This document shows positions 46,837 to 58,499 of a stretch of 64,000 nt of DNA, piece after piece. The notes under the pieces were generated by a model. The model was not told where the DNA came from, did not search any database, and saw only the letters and a program-made list of their open reading frames with translations. This DNA comes from Cristatella mucedo (taxonomy: Eukaryota > Bryozoa > Phylactolaemata > Cristatellidae): assembly GCA_009760855.2 (NCBI GenBank), contig WPIO01000020.1, positions 805,001 through 869,000 of the forward strand, given 5' to 3'. The position numbers were made by a program, and so were the translations under genes. The first letter of the stretch is position 1, and each line of letters begins with the position of its first letter.

Positions 46837-47722
46837 TTACCCCATTGATACTCTCAGATATAACGGGATTATCTTCCGCTTGCTAAAGGAACATTCACAA
46901 CTGGCAACTGATCCAGCTATAGTGAGAACAACTTGCAAGGCAACTCTCAAATTAGAAAACAAATCTCCTCCATAGCTGAGAATGAAAGACGTGAGTTCCT
47001 GTGATTTCTTTAGCACCGACTCGTGACGTGTGGCAAGAAGCATTTTAAAGTCACACAGTTTGTTGTACAGCTCTGTTTTATCAACGTCTGAGCAAAAGAA
47101 ACCTCCAAGACCTAGACATTGCTGGCGGAGTTTGATTTGGTCAAGTGTCTTCAAAAGCTTCTTAACTTACAACAAGAAACCAAATTTGGCATTAAGGTCT
47201 GTGAGCTGGGAAAAACTAGCTGTAATTTCTTGTCGGAGATAGTCTATGCGGTCCTTCATGATTCTTGAAATATATTCCTCTGCCGTGAGACCAACATCTT
47301 AAGAAAGTTCTCCAGACATCTTAGTCCTTCGGCGGATTCTTCGTTCAACTGCAACTCCTCACAATTCACATCTCCTCTTGCAATATAGTAGCGATTCCTT
47401 ACATAAGTCTTCTCGAAGTATTGACAACTCAATCTCAAGAGAGTTGAGGTCACAAGAGGAGTCTTTGAAGTTCATCTTTGGATCCTGCAGTCTTTTCTAA
47501 ACACGGGTAATCTTCCTTAAGAGGCTGTACAAAAATGACGACAAAGCCAAAAATTCAAAGTACAATGTAGGAGAGTGCCAGCTTCACTTCTTGTTTCAAG
47601 TGTTCCACTTTTATCCTCGGACAGTTGCTCCAAAGACCTACAATGCTGTTCAGTCCGTCAATGATAGCTTTCACAGCCTCCAGTCTTCCACTCCATCTTT
47701 TTGCAGAGTTGCATTTTACAGT
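46837..47722 (-). pseudogene. hAT-type transposase relic, C-terminal half
   Basis: On the minus strand from 47722: CNSAKRWSGRLEAVKAI, then diverged helices, and at the end DLFSNLRVALQVVLTIAGSVASCECSFSKRKIIPLYLR, which is the hAT dimerisation domain of ZMYM/DUF4371-like transposases (seen here in two adjoining pieces of 20 residues or fewer: DLFSNLRVALQVVLTIAG and SVASCECSFSKRK). Several frame changes and stops. It abuts the 5' LTR at 47723. The N-terminal half lies inverted at 51215-51359. Confidence 0.75.
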
Positions 47723-47902
47723 TGTTGGATCCGCCTGGCTTATTCACCCACCGAGCTCTTCCGATCGAGACAGTGGACCTACTTGCAGCAGTTGATTGCA
47801 GGCCCACGTGCTGGCCGTGCGGCCCGGTTCCGCGTCTCCGTAATAAACTGTCTCTGCCTGAGCCGTCTTGATCTGTGCGCGACTGCTCGCACAAACATAA
47901 CA
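47723..47902 (+). mobile_element. 5' LTR of an LTR retrotransposon
   Basis: 180 bp beginning TGTTGGATCC and ending CATAACA, with AATAAA in the middle (about 47841). Immediately after comes gTGGTGACCAGGATGGG, in primer-binding-site position. A homologous LTR lies inverted at 51360-51530. Confidence 0.8.
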
Positions 47903-47914
47903 GTGGTGACCAGG

Positions 47915-48694
47915 ATGGGAATCGAACAACACAATACTTTGAATACGACTCGATCTAGTACGAGAGCTTCGCCAGCGTCCGGTGAGCAGACGTATGCAGA
48001 CTACGTCGCAATTGCTGAGAGCATGCACGAGGAGAAAAACATTTTAGAGGAGACCCGACGAAAGGCAATGATTATAGGCATCCTTCCGGATAAGTTTTAT
48101 TCCATGCTTAAGCTGGAGGTAGCTCCGCGTAAACCGGCGGAACTCCAGCCGCTGGACCTAGTGGCACTTGTCAGGAGGATCCACCATCCTTCCTCTGCCT
48201 CTGTGCCTGAGGTTTGCTACATTTGCGGTGGATGTTCCTGTTCAGGTCGCATTTGTAAGAGCTTCGATGTAAGCTCTAATAACGGGACACATTTTCTGCC
48301 GTCTAACGTGTCTGCGCCACGAGTGCCTGTCAGGACAGAGCGGCCAGAGTGGCAGCAAGCGGCAGCGACGGCGGACGAGCCAGACGCGGTGGCCTGCACC
48401 GCGGTGGCCTGTCAGGCAGCCGCTTGCGAGGTTGTCGATGAAAAGGCACCGGTCCTCGAAACGGCAATCCGCGAGGTTGCGCGCAAGAAGGTGCCAGTAC
48501 ATGGGACGGTATCCTCGACGGCGGCGGCCCACAAAACGGCCTGCCTGCCGACAATGGACGTCCGCGTGAAGGCAGCAGTGGTCGAGTTCAGCGATACGGC
48601 AAGCACTGCAACGCCGGTCGGTCGGCGCTGCGACTACGACGCCGATCGGTGCTGCTTCTACGACGCCGATCGGCCCTGCTATGAAGCCGGTTAG
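47915..48694 (+). CDS. Gag-like ORF of the LTR retrotransposon, partial
   Basis: 259 codons from an ATG 12 bp after the LTR. The N-terminal part has a short gag-like helical segment (EETRRKAMIIGILPDKFYSM); a zinc-knuckle-like CYICGG follows at about residue 98, and then a low-complexity Ala/Val/Asp/Arg-rich tail. No protease, reverse transcriptase or integrase follows, because a LINE begins at about 48825. An open frame without the rest of the element; not likely to be functional on its own. Confidence 0.55.
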   Translation: MGIEQHNTLNTTRSSTRASPASGEQTYADYVAIAESMHEEKNILEETRRKAMIIGILPDKFYSMLKLEVAPRKPAELQPLDLVALVRRIHHPSSASVPEVCYICGGCSCSGRICKSFDVSSNNGTHFLPSNVSAPRVPVRTERPEWQQAAATADEPDAVACTAVACQAAACEVVDEKAPVLETAIREVARKKVPVHGTVSSTAAAHKTACLPTMDVRVKAAVVEFSDTASTATPVGRRCDYDADRCCFYDADRPCYEAG

Positions 48695-48824
48695 TACTGC
48701 CAGAGCTGCTGTGTTGGCAAGACGTGCCGGCGATGAAGAAGCAGCCGCTAAGGCGACGGAGACTGCCGAAACCCGTGTACATATCTCCGTCTGTAACTAT
48801 ACAAAGTCATAAAGACCATGTGGG

Positions 48825-50700
48825 TGTTACGCAGGAGAGTTTTTTATAGCGCATTCACAGCCTAAGCGGCCTTCGGTACGCATTCGGTAGCCAACAGACT
48901 TCGTCTCACGCAACAAAGAGAAAGTGAGAAGCATAGCAGACTCAGGAGAGCAGTTGAGGTAGTGAGTAGCATAGAAGCAGCAGCTCAGGACCGCTGAAAA
49001 GGATGTGCCATAGTCGGCAGTAGGAGAGTAGTTGTCGTTGCGTAAGAATTGTCGAAGCAAGTTCCACAGTCTAGGACCTGCAGAGCTAAAGCTTCTGTCG
49101 CCAACTGTCTTTTAAGCGGAGGAATGGGACAGCTAATTTATTGTTCACATAGGACCTGAGGGCGCGAACAGGCTGAAACTGATGCAGCAGTTCAGCTAGG
49201 TACGAAGGAGCCAATTCGTGGCGGGCCTTGAAGGTCAGCGTACGAACTTTGCTCTGTATCCGTTGCTCAACCGGCATCCATCCTAGCTCTTTTAGCAAAG
49301 GAGACACGTGCTCAAGCCTCTGGGACTTGAAGACTAGCCAGCCATATTTATAGTCAGCTGCAGTGGCCTAATAGCTTTCTTTGGTAGCCCAGCCAAAAGG
49401 GATTTACAATAATCAAGCCGAGACAGAACTAAAAATGACAATAATAATAATACACTTGATGAAGCGCCCTCAGAGAACTTAATCTCTATCTAGGCGCTTT
49501 ACATTTGCTGCAAAGGGAAATGCAATTAGATAGTGAGTAAAATCATGCTTGATAAACAAACAAAATGAATAACATGGTTAGGGGTGACATGCACAGGGGC
49601 AAATGTGGTTAGTGGCAGCATGCACAGTGTCAGCACGCATAAGCACATCAAGGACGAATCACAGGACCCACTAATGCTGTCCTAAGTAGGTGTGTTTTTA
49701 AGTTCTTTTTAAATGTGGTCAGGTCAGGGGATGTTCTGACGCAGGTCGGGAGGGAGTTCCAGGCTTTGGGAGCATACGAACTAAATGCACGGTCTCCAAA
49801 GGATTTGAGGTTTGTACGGGGTATTTCTAGACTGTTGGATTCCGAAAAGCGGGTGGTACGATGCTTGGCCTGATGGGGGAGTATATCTGAGAGATAGGCT
49901 GGAGCCAGAGAATGAAGTGATCTAAAATTAAGGAGCCAGTTACGCTTTTTACAAGCAACTGTGGGAGTCGGCTTCTAATCTCGGAGAGGGATCGGATGTG
50001 ATGGCTAGCTTTCGAGGCAGTCTTCTGAATGAAGCTTTTGAAATTGAGGCAGCTGTCGAACACGACACCTAGATTACGAGCACGTGGTGAAGGTCGCTCA
50101 GTAGCATCACCTATTAGAACGGCGAAGCCTTTTAATCCAGCCACAAGCTTAGGGTGTCCTATGAGAAGCAGTTCGGTTTTATCGTCATTCAATTTCAGGA
50201 AGTTTTCCGACATCCAGGATCGAATATCGGCAAGGCTAGCATTCAGTTTCTCAGTTGCTGCTGCAGATTCCGACGGTTTAAACGACAAATACAACTGAGT
50301 ATCGTCAGCATAGAAGTGACATCCAATTCCATGGGCCTTAATCACTTTTCCCAGAGGTTGTGTATAAATAGAGAACAGCAACGGACCAAGTACAGACCCT
50401 TGAGGGACTCCACAGGTGACCCTTCTCATGCCTGAGACCTGAGCCCCACACGACAAGGATTGAACACGATCAGACAAGTATGATTTAAACCACGCCAGTG
50501 CTTCGTCTGCCAGACCGATCGTTGTTCTCAATCGTTCAAGCAGAACTTCATGATCAATGGTGTCGAAGGCAGCAGACAGATCTAGCAGAGCTAGGGCAGT
50601 GACATTCCCGTCGTCTTTGCCACGTAGAATGTCACTGCTAACACGGAGTAGAGCAGTTTCAGTAGAGTGCTGGGACAGATGTCCTCGCGCGCCAAGGCCC
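48825..50700 (-). mobile_element. LINE family 2, 5'-truncated, interrupted by LINE family 1
   Basis: Minus strand: from about 50695, reverse-transcriptase segments [24 protein letters not shown], then a 200-codon open stretch with [16 protein letters not shown] and [10 protein letters not shown] (catalytic YADD) to SVTGSLIL at 49945. A family 1 3' end (49437-49945) follows, and then family 2 resumes (LVLSRLDYC-like, SPLLKELGWMPVEQRIQSKV) to its 3' end at 48825. Nonfunctional. Confidence 0.88.
49437..49945 (-). mobile_element. LINE family 1 3' end nested in LINE family 2
   Basis: The minus strand reads family 1 C-terminus and 3' UTR, with box 'agcgcctagatagagattaagttctctgagggcgc' in parts and an ATT tail. 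ATTTTAG on one side and ATTTTTAG on the other are a likely target duplication. Confidence 0.82.
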
Positions 50701-51214
50701 GGGGAGCATTAAAAGTAAAATTGAATTGAACCTATTGTTAAAAAAATTATGTCAGACCAATCTTGATGTCAAGCGCAAGTCTTCGTTTAAATGAACTTGA
50801 ATGTTGCTGACTGAACTAGTTAAGCACGTTTACAGACTTTAACCAAGCTGTAGCTTGACGCTCTGGTGGCACACACGCGACGACACAACACCGGAGGGGG
50901 GCTTCGACCGCTGTGGCTGGCGCTCGCATCGAAACAAGCACACGGCCGACTCCCTCTCCGTCTGCATTCCAACGGCCCTCCCAGTCCGCTCGCCCCATCC
51001 AACCTGCCACAGGCGGCTGCATCGCGCCAAAGGCGAGCCCGGCCGGCTACGCCGTGAGCGAGCACCGATGCACTTCTAGACCATAGAAGCTTGGCTTAAC
51101 TTAACTTTACTGGCTGCGCTTCGACACCGCAGCAGTCGTGTCTGGCCATTTGTCAGGTGTCCAAAAGAGAAGACTAGAGAAATGAGAAGACTATTTTTGT
51201 ATACTGTGATAGCA
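50701..51214. other. Host DNA, nothing recognised
   Basis: GC-rich in the middle; overlapping open frames on both strands without domains. Confidence 0.4.
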
Positions 51215-51359
51215 ACAGCTTGAACCTGGCGGAAATTCATGCTGCAAGTCGAGACTCGGCTGTCATTACCTTTTTTGGAGCAATTAAGAACACCTACTTA
51301 TTTTTTTCAAGATCAGCACTGAGGTTGGAAAAACTGAAGAAAGTCTTGGCCATCTCTGT
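51215..51359 (+). pseudogene. hAT-type transposase relic, N-terminal piece
   Basis: Plus-strand frame AEIHAASRDSAVITFFGAIK and [16 protein letters not shown], characteristic of ZMYM/DUF4371 hAT proteins just upstream of the TRWS-type segment found at 47722. It ends at the inverted LTR. Confidence 0.65.
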
Positions 51360-51721
51360 TGTTATGTTTGTGCGGGCAGTCGCGCACAGATCAAGACGGC
51401 GGCCGTTTATTTCGGAGACGCAGAACCGGGCCGCACAGCCAGCACGCGGACCTGCAAGCAACTGCTGCAAGCAGGTCCGCTGTCTCGACCGGAAGAGCTC
51501 GGTGGGTGAATAAGCCAGGCGGACCCAACATCCTCTCTTCCCAACAGTGGCCAGATGAGCATCGGTCGGCTTCTAGATGCTACGTGACACCTATTCGTAG
51601 GAGGCATACCAAACCACGGCCTTTGGTGACCAGCTGGATGAGACGGCCACCAGCTTTAAGCCACCGCTGTGGCATAAGCAGCACCCTTCTCCTACAACCA
51701 GGGATTGGGCGGCGGCCTCCT
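51360..51721 (-). mobile_element. 3' LTR with polypurine tract, inverted
   Basis: The minus strand reads GGGAAGAGAGGA (51531-51542), then the LTR TGTTGGGTCC...CATAACA (51530-51360). A polypurine tract immediately 5' of an LTR marks it as the 3' LTR. 51543-51721 is probably internal element sequence. The LTR is 171 bp and similar to 47723-47902. Confidence 0.78.
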
Positions 51722-53035
51722 CCCTTTGCTGCCTTCGACACCATTGATCACGAGGTTCTGCTTGAACGATTGAGAACAACGATCGGTCTGGCAGACGAAG
51801 CACTGGCGTGGTTTAAATCATACTTGTCTGATCGTGTTCAATCCTTGTCGTGTGGGGCTCAGGTCTCAGGCATGAGAAGGGTCACCTGTGGAGTCCCTCA
51901 AGGGTCTGTACTTGGTCCGTTGCTGTTCTCTATTTATACACAACCTCTGGGAAAAGTGATTAAGGCCCATGGAATTGGATGTCACTTCTATGCTGACGAT
52001 ACTCAGTTGTATTTGTCGTTTAAACCGTCGGAATCTGCAGCAGCAACTGAGAAACTGAATGCTAGCCTTGCCGATATTCGATCCTGGATGTCGGAAAACT
52101 TCCTGAAATTGAATGACGATAAAACCGAACTGCTTCTCATAGGACACCCTGAGCGTGTGGCTGGATTAAAAGGCTTCGCCGTTCTAATAGGTGATGCTAC
52201 TGAGCGACCTTCACCACGTGCTCGTAATCTAGGTGTCGTGTTCGACAGCTGCCTCAATTTCAAAAGCTTCATTCAGAAGACTGCCTCGACAGCTAGCCAT
52301 CACATCCGATCCCTCTCCGAGATTAGAAGCCGACTCCCACAGTGGCTTGTAAAAAATGTAACTAGCTCTTTAGTTCTGTCTCGGCTTGATTATTGTAATT
52401 CCCTTTTGGCTGGGCTACCAAAGAAAGCTATAATGCCACTACAGCGGAATATGAAAATGGCTACAAGGCTGGTCTTCAAGTCCCAGCGGTTTGAGCACGT
52501 GTCACCTTTGCTGGAAGAGCTAGGATGGTTGCCGGTTGGGCAAAGGATACAGAGCAAAGTTCTTAGGCTGATCCACAAGGCCCGCCACGGCTTGGCTCCT
52601 TCGTACCTAGCTGAACCGCTGCATCAGTTTCAGCCTGTTGGCGGCCTCAGGTCATGTGTGGAAAATAAATTAGCTGTCCCATTCCTCCGCTTATAGACAG
52701 TTGGCGACAGATGCTTTGGCTCTGCAGGTCCTAGACTGTGGAACTCGCGTCCACAATTCTTACGCAACGACATCTACTCTCCGACTGCCGACTATGGCAC
52801 ATCTTTTTCAGCGGTCCTGAACTGCTACTTCCATGCTACTTTTTACCTCAACTGCTCTCCTAACTCTGCTATACTTCCCACTTTCTCTTAGTGGCGCGAG
52901 ACGAAGTCTGTTAACTACCGAATGCGTACCGAAATCCGTACGGCTGTGAGTGCGCTATACAAGACCCTCCTGAGTAACACCCACATGGTCTATATGACTT
53001 TGTGGGGTTACTGACGGAGATATATTACATTACAA
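51722..53035 (+). mobile_element. LINE family 2, 5'-truncated, reverse transcriptase still open
   Basis: Starts within the palm domain ([15 protein letters not shown]) and is open to 52696: [82 protein letters not shown]. The coding sequence degrades near 52696 and the 3' UTR ends with ATTACATTACA at 53035. The frame shown begins upstream in the LTR fragment, so there is no proper start; the endonuclease domain is missing. Confidence 0.9.
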
Positions 53036-53237
53036 CAGCAAGCATCTTCTGTCGAGCGTCATGAATTTGTACCATGCAGGCAGGTGGTGCACGTACTTCA
53101 TCCGACCCTACGTCCATCATCTTTTATTCACTGTGACACAGTTTAGGACGTCCGCAAGCTCACACGACATAATTTTTGTCTCGCATTGAGTAACTGTCTA
53201 TCAAATTATGAGAAGAAATTGCATTCACCGCGAGGCT

Positions 53238-55838
53238 AGATGGCTGACCTAACAAGGCCTAATGAGGCAGCTATTGGGGCTGTGAAAGTCATTTTCCATG
53301 AAAGAGATGACAAATAACAGTAATTACCAGCACAAGAATCGACAACCCAAAATGCGACAGCATACAAAGCAGCCCATGACGGTTAAATTGAACACTGACG
53401 CTTTAACGATGGCTCGTTGGGGAGCCTGTTTGCATCACCAACGGCGGTGACGAGAGCATTCGTATGGAAATGTGCATATCATTATGCGAAAAAACCCGCA
53501 ACGGCGAGCAGAGCGGCTCAAATGATCGCATTCTTTTAGAGTACCTTGACACCCTCATCCTTTCTAGGCTTTAGCTGCGTTGGTTTGCTTACAAGTCTCA
53601 CTGTACGTTACGTCGTTGGGATAATCATGTCCAAGTAAGCTGTGCTTCAACTACAACGGGCTTTGTTGGCCACGTGCTTAATAATCTTGCATTGAAGGCC
53701 TTAACACTCGCAATTAAACTTAACGGTCGCCTTTCCTATAAGCCGCACGTCGTTATCGTGCTCAATATTGCTTACATATCATTGCAGCGGGAAGGTGGGA
53801 ATTTATCTGACAGATACATTTGGCACTCAACATTACCATATTACAAAGTCCAACGCTTGAAGGCTTTACTGAATTTCTAGGGAAAGACCTTTCCGCGTCT
53901 TGGCAAGTATTCACGCCCGCTTTACAGACTAGTCGTACGTATCGGTGTGGTTCCAGGTTACACGCCATATACGTAATATGACGGCGAAAATATAACTTAT
54001 CAGAAGGTAATGGATGCATAGCTTTCGGTTAGGTATGCTTTTCTGCTTGTATTGAGTCGAGCGCATGCACAGGCTGGATGGGATGAGACGCAACTGCATC
54101 GATTCACAATGTGGCCGTCGGCTACCTGACACGGCAAGTGCACGCTTTTTAAGAAAATGAACAGGAGAGATACACGAATCTAGTTCAAATACTGATCGGG
54201 TGCATCATTAGCTCAGACGTGAGCGATAGTTTTTCGTTTGAAACGAGTCTATTACTGGATGATTGCAGGATGTAGCTGCAGCATTTACCAGCCCAGGCCA
54301 GAGGTTCAAAGCGTCTTTGAACCCAAATCAGTCGTTTAGGCGTGCTGCCCGGTGCCTATATGCATGGTAGACATTGCCGTATATAGCTTTAAAAACGTCG
54401 GAAATGAAGATCTTTCCTGGAATGTTATTCTGGAGCGACAGTGTGCACATGTGTAGTGAAAGCGTCCACCCGTATACTGAGTACTACGTAGACTGCAATT
54501 AGAGCCAAGCATTACTACTGTCAAACGTGGAATTCTAGCCAAGGTGAACGGCGCCATCGGTTAAAGCCCTGGTGTAGTCACTGAGCTGCTTAGTTGAATT
54601 TCTATATACCCTCCGCAATGGCTAGTAGCCTCAGAGCTGTGATAAGGTCCGCTAGGTACGGAAGACATTTCATGTTGCCAAGTAATCCTTCAAGAAAACT
54701 ACAGCAAGCTCCTCAAGCAACGTCACTTCATTACCTGGCCATCAGATAATTCCTCGAAATTAGCTTTCTTTTGATTGTGATAATACTTTTCCATAATCTT
54801 AAGATTGGATGTAAACTAATCAAGGTAACTTAAACTAAAACAAAATTGTTTCAGTGTGCTGTTCCTTGACGGTTACTCAAGCGGTTCTCTGGGATCGGCG
54901 ATGGAGGCCAAGTCTAAATCGAGTATGATCGGAATGGTCGTCTTTTAGTTTTATCACGTTACCGCAAAAATGTATTACCTGTGCTTCCTCACAAACTTGA
55001 AGCGCCGTGACCGGCCGTTTAATCGTTGCGTCTGGGATTCACGTGGATCGAAAAATCGAACCCGTCAGGCTGTTAATGCAATTACCACTTTGACAGCTTG
55101 GCGGCCGCAAATGGTCTTCATTTATCGTGAAATACTTTTAGAACAATGAAGACTCTCGTGTATTCCCACGCCGTATGTGTAATGGAGGACCAGGTGTCGG
55201 CAGGTGTCAGTAAAGCTGTCCTCTGTCAATCTTTGATGATCCCTTAGAGAAGCTTGACTAATCGACTGGCACCGGCGAGATTGTTTTAGCGAAGCTAGCA
55301 AAACGTTTAAGGATCTAAAAACTTACGGAAACTCAATTCAAACCTAATTATAAAATATTTGTAAGGCTCGCCATGTTGCCAAAACCTTCAGCTCGTCATC
55401 TGGGATTCAGTGTTTAGAGGAACCGCGTGACCACAGCACTGAGGTGGAAAATGAAGTTGAACGGGTTTTCAGAGGTAATGCCCTCTATTGCTACACTAGT
55501 TACAATGCCTATTGCTCTCTTCGTCTTAAGTAGATTCCCGTGGTTCCTAACAGATCAGCTCATATAACATCGCTCTTTGCCCCGTTTCAGAACACGATGA
55601 AGCGAAGAGTAGTTTTTGGTCGGAACTACTAACGGTTGTTTTCACGAAAGCTCCAGTTACACTCAAGGCAGCACAAGCAGTTAGTTCAGCAATTTAAGAA
55701 TAGACGGCAGAACCGTAACGGATGTGAGTGCGAAGCGGATTAAATTATTTGCTTGACTCTAATGGGCTATTCATCGAAATACAGTGTAGTGAGTGAATTC
55801 AGATTCCACGTTTGTATCGCTTTTTCGCACGGTATTTT
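53238..55838 (+). repeat. 2.6-kb tandem duplication, unit 1
   Basis: Begins '...cctaacaaggcctaatg' and aligns along its length with unit 2 (55839-58410): for example 'atgcgacagcatacaaag', 'aaaaaacccgcaac', 'gatctttcctgg' and 'cacccgtatac/t'. The divergence is substantial, with many indels, so the duplication is old. Confidence 0.85.
55146..55697 (+). pseudogene. Short-peptide gene, copy 1 (probably decayed)
   Basis: Aligned with copy 2: exon 1 55146-55205 (MKTLVYSHAVCVMEDQVSAG), exon 2 55411-55474 (64 bp), exon 3 55591-55697. The exon 2 acceptor (TTCAG), exon 2 donor (G|GTAATG) and exon 3 acceptor (TTTCAG) are kept, as are exon length and phase. Exon 2 reads CLEEPRDHSTEVENEVERVF, with mainly conservative changes from copy 2. 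Exon 1 has lost its hydrophobic core and its donor is GTCAGT, so secretion and splicing are doubtful. Exon 3 runs on to 35 residues without the Lys-Arg and Gly end of copy 2. Confidence 0.5.
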
Positions 55839-58410
55839 GACCGACCTACCAAGGCCTAATGGCGCAGCATTTTCGTCTAGGAAAGCCATTTTCCGTGATA
55901 GAGATGCTAATTAGCGATGATTACCATCACGAGAACAGACAACTCAACATGCGACAGCATACAAAGCTGCCCAAGAGGGTTAAATTGAATACTGATGCTT
56001 TATGGGAGGCACCCCAGTTAGGCTGTCTGCATCACCACCGGCGGTGACCTAAGTATTTAGACGGAAATATGCATGTGATTACAAGAAAAAACCCGCAACA
56101 GAGAGATGAGTGGCTCCAATGATCGCAATTTTCAAGAATACCTTGACACCTACACCCTATCCAGGCTTTCGCCGAGTCGGCTCGCTTACAAGTCTCGCAG
56201 GACGTTACGTCATTGTATAATTCATGTCTAAGGAAGCTTTGCTTCAACTGAAATGGGCCTAGCTGGCAAGTTGCATCGCACTGCATTACTGAAGGACTGG
56301 ATACTCGCAATCTAATTCAACGGTGACGTTTTCTTCAACCCGCTTGTCGCTGTCGTACTTTAATCGGTTAATTAGTATTTCAGCTGGTAAGCGACAATTT
56401 TCCTGATAGATAAAGTTTGCCCTTAACACTAACATGTTTCAAAGTCCGATGCTCAAGCGCTTTACTGACTTTTAAGAACGGACATTTCTGATTTTTGGCA
56501 ACTATACACGCCCGCTTCACAGACTCGTCGTATGTATAGGTGCGGTTCCTGGTTAAATGGCGTGGACATAATATGACGGCAAAAACATCACGTTACCGAA
56601 AGTGAACGACGCATAACTTTCTGTTCGGAATTACCTTTCTGCTAAGATTAAGTCGACCGCATGCACAGGCTGCATGGGATGAGAGGCAACTGCACCGGTT
56701 CACGAAACGGCCGTCGCCTACGTGACACAGTGCCTGCGCCCGTTTAACGAAATGGAACACGAGGGATACACGAATCTAGATCAACTACTGATCGAGCACA
56801 TTAATTATTCTTCCTCGAGCGATAATCGGCCATATGAAACTATTCCGTTACTGGATGATTGCAGGATTGGGTGTGGCATTTACCAGAGCTGGCCAGCGTC
56901 TCGAAGCGTCTTGGTAAATGAATCATCGCTCAGACGTGCCGCCCGGTGTTGATATGCACGGTAGACTATGCCGTATATAGCTGTAGAAATCTCGGAACTC
57001 AAGATCTTTCCTGGCATGTTACCATATAGCAAAGGTTTTCACGAAGGTATTGAAAGCGTCCACCCGTATATTTGGAACTACATAAACTGCAACTTTAGAG
57101 CAGCATTACTACTGTAAACCTTGCGATTCCAGCCAAGGTGAGTTGCCCTATCGGTCGAACCCCTGGTAAAGTCACTAAGCTTGTGATTCGGATTTTTTTC
57201 CGTATGGGCTAGTAGCCTCGTAGCTGTGATACGGTTAGCTATGTACAGAAGAGACTTAAATTAGCCGACCGATCCTACGAGAACTATTCGGCAGGTTCGT
57301 CAATAAACCTTTCTTTATAATCTGGCCATCAGATACTAGGTCAAAATTAGATTTTCGTGATTGCCCCAATGGTCCCGCAGCTTTGAGAATGCACGTAAAT
57401 TCATCGAGGCAACTTATCCTTAGACAAAAGCGTTTAGGTGTGCTTACCTTTGGAGCTTAGTCAGGCGCGTCTCTGGGATTGGCCATGGAGCCGAGTTTCT
57501 AAATCAATTTGATCGAAATGGTCGTTTTTCAGTTTCATACCATTCTCGCAAAAACCTATTACCTCTGCTTTTTTACCAACTTGTAGCACCGTGAGTTGTC
57601 ATTTAACCGTAGCGCCTGCGATTCACCTTATACTAAATAATTAAACCAGGCCGCCTAATAAATCAATTACCGCTTCTTTAGCTTTGCTGGCACAAATGTT
57701 CTTAATTTATTGGGAACTATTTTTAGAAAATGAAGACAGTCGCATTCACCCTCGTCTTATGTTTGATGGTGTACCTGGCGGCGGCAGGCGTAAGTAAAGC
57801 CGTGCTTTGTTAAACTACGTGGATCCATTTTGGAAAGCTAACCACTTGACAGCTTACGGCAAGCTTTTCTTAGAGCGACTAGCCAAACGTTAATGAATCT
57901 GAAAACAAACGCTAACTTACTATTTGCTTAATTATTAAGTAATTGTGATGCACGACATGTCGCTTCGAGTTTCGGCACATCATCTGGGTTTCAGCCTTTA
58001 GAAGACACGTCTGATCTAAGCTCTGACGTGGAAACCAGAGTTGAAAAGGTTTTCAGAGGTAATTCCCTCGATTGCTGTACTAGTTACACTGCCTTTTGCT
58101 CTCTTCGTCTTAAGTAAATTCTCAATACTTCCTAATAGATCACCTCTTATGATCTCGTTCTTTTCTTCGTTTTAGAATACTATGAAACGAAGAGGAATTT
58201 TTTTGCGGACATAATCCGCCAACTTAGCGGGTAGGCCGAGCGGTTTTTTTCAGCAATTTCAAAATGGACGGCAGCACCGTAATGCAATTGGGTGTGGAGC
58301 GCATGAAAGTATTTGCTTGACTCTAATTGACTACTCATCGAAATATACTGTCGTCAGCGAATTAAGATTCTACTTTTGCAATGCTTTTCGCACGGTACTG
58401 ACCCGCTTTG
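55839..58410 (+). repeat. 2.6-kb tandem duplication, unit 2
   Basis: Second copy of the unit starting 'gaccgacctaccaaggcctaatgg'. Its right end ('tttttcgcacggta' equivalent) is close to the start of a LINE fragment at about 58500. Confidence 0.85.
57730..58234 (+). CDS. Predicted secreted peptide precursor, three exons
   Basis: Exons 57730-57789, 57995-58058 and 58176-58234, joined through GTAAGT...TTTCAG and GTAATT...TTTTAG introns of 205 and 117 bp, give 60 residues. Exon 1 is exactly a signal peptide (MKTVAFTLVLCLMVYLAAAG). The remaining 40 residues are acidic then amphipathic, with REYYETKR followed by NFFADIIRQLSG and stop. A Lys-Arg pair before a short segment ending in Gly is the pattern of amidated peptides; uncut, the 40-residue product has YY...R...RQ..G spacing like NPY-family peptides, which may be chance. 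Exon lengths and phases are conserved in copy 1, supporting the model. No transcript evidence here. Confidence 0.55.
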
Positions 58411-58499
58411 CTATAACTGACACATTTTAAGAACGCGAATAAACCTTCTGAAAGTCACTATGGTTTTCTGGAATGACACTTGTTGACGAATGCAGGGTA

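Noticed and set aside
47591-47914. Upstream extension of the gag-like ORF
   Set aside because: That part lies in the hAT relic and the LTR; the frame is open by chance and the first sensible ATG is at 47915.
57730-58234. Firm assignment of the peptide to the NPY/NPF family
   Set aside because: The spacing match is short, the C-terminus is Leu-Ser and not Arg-Tyr/Phe, intron positions differ, and the paralogue lacks the RQ. Kept only as a possibility.
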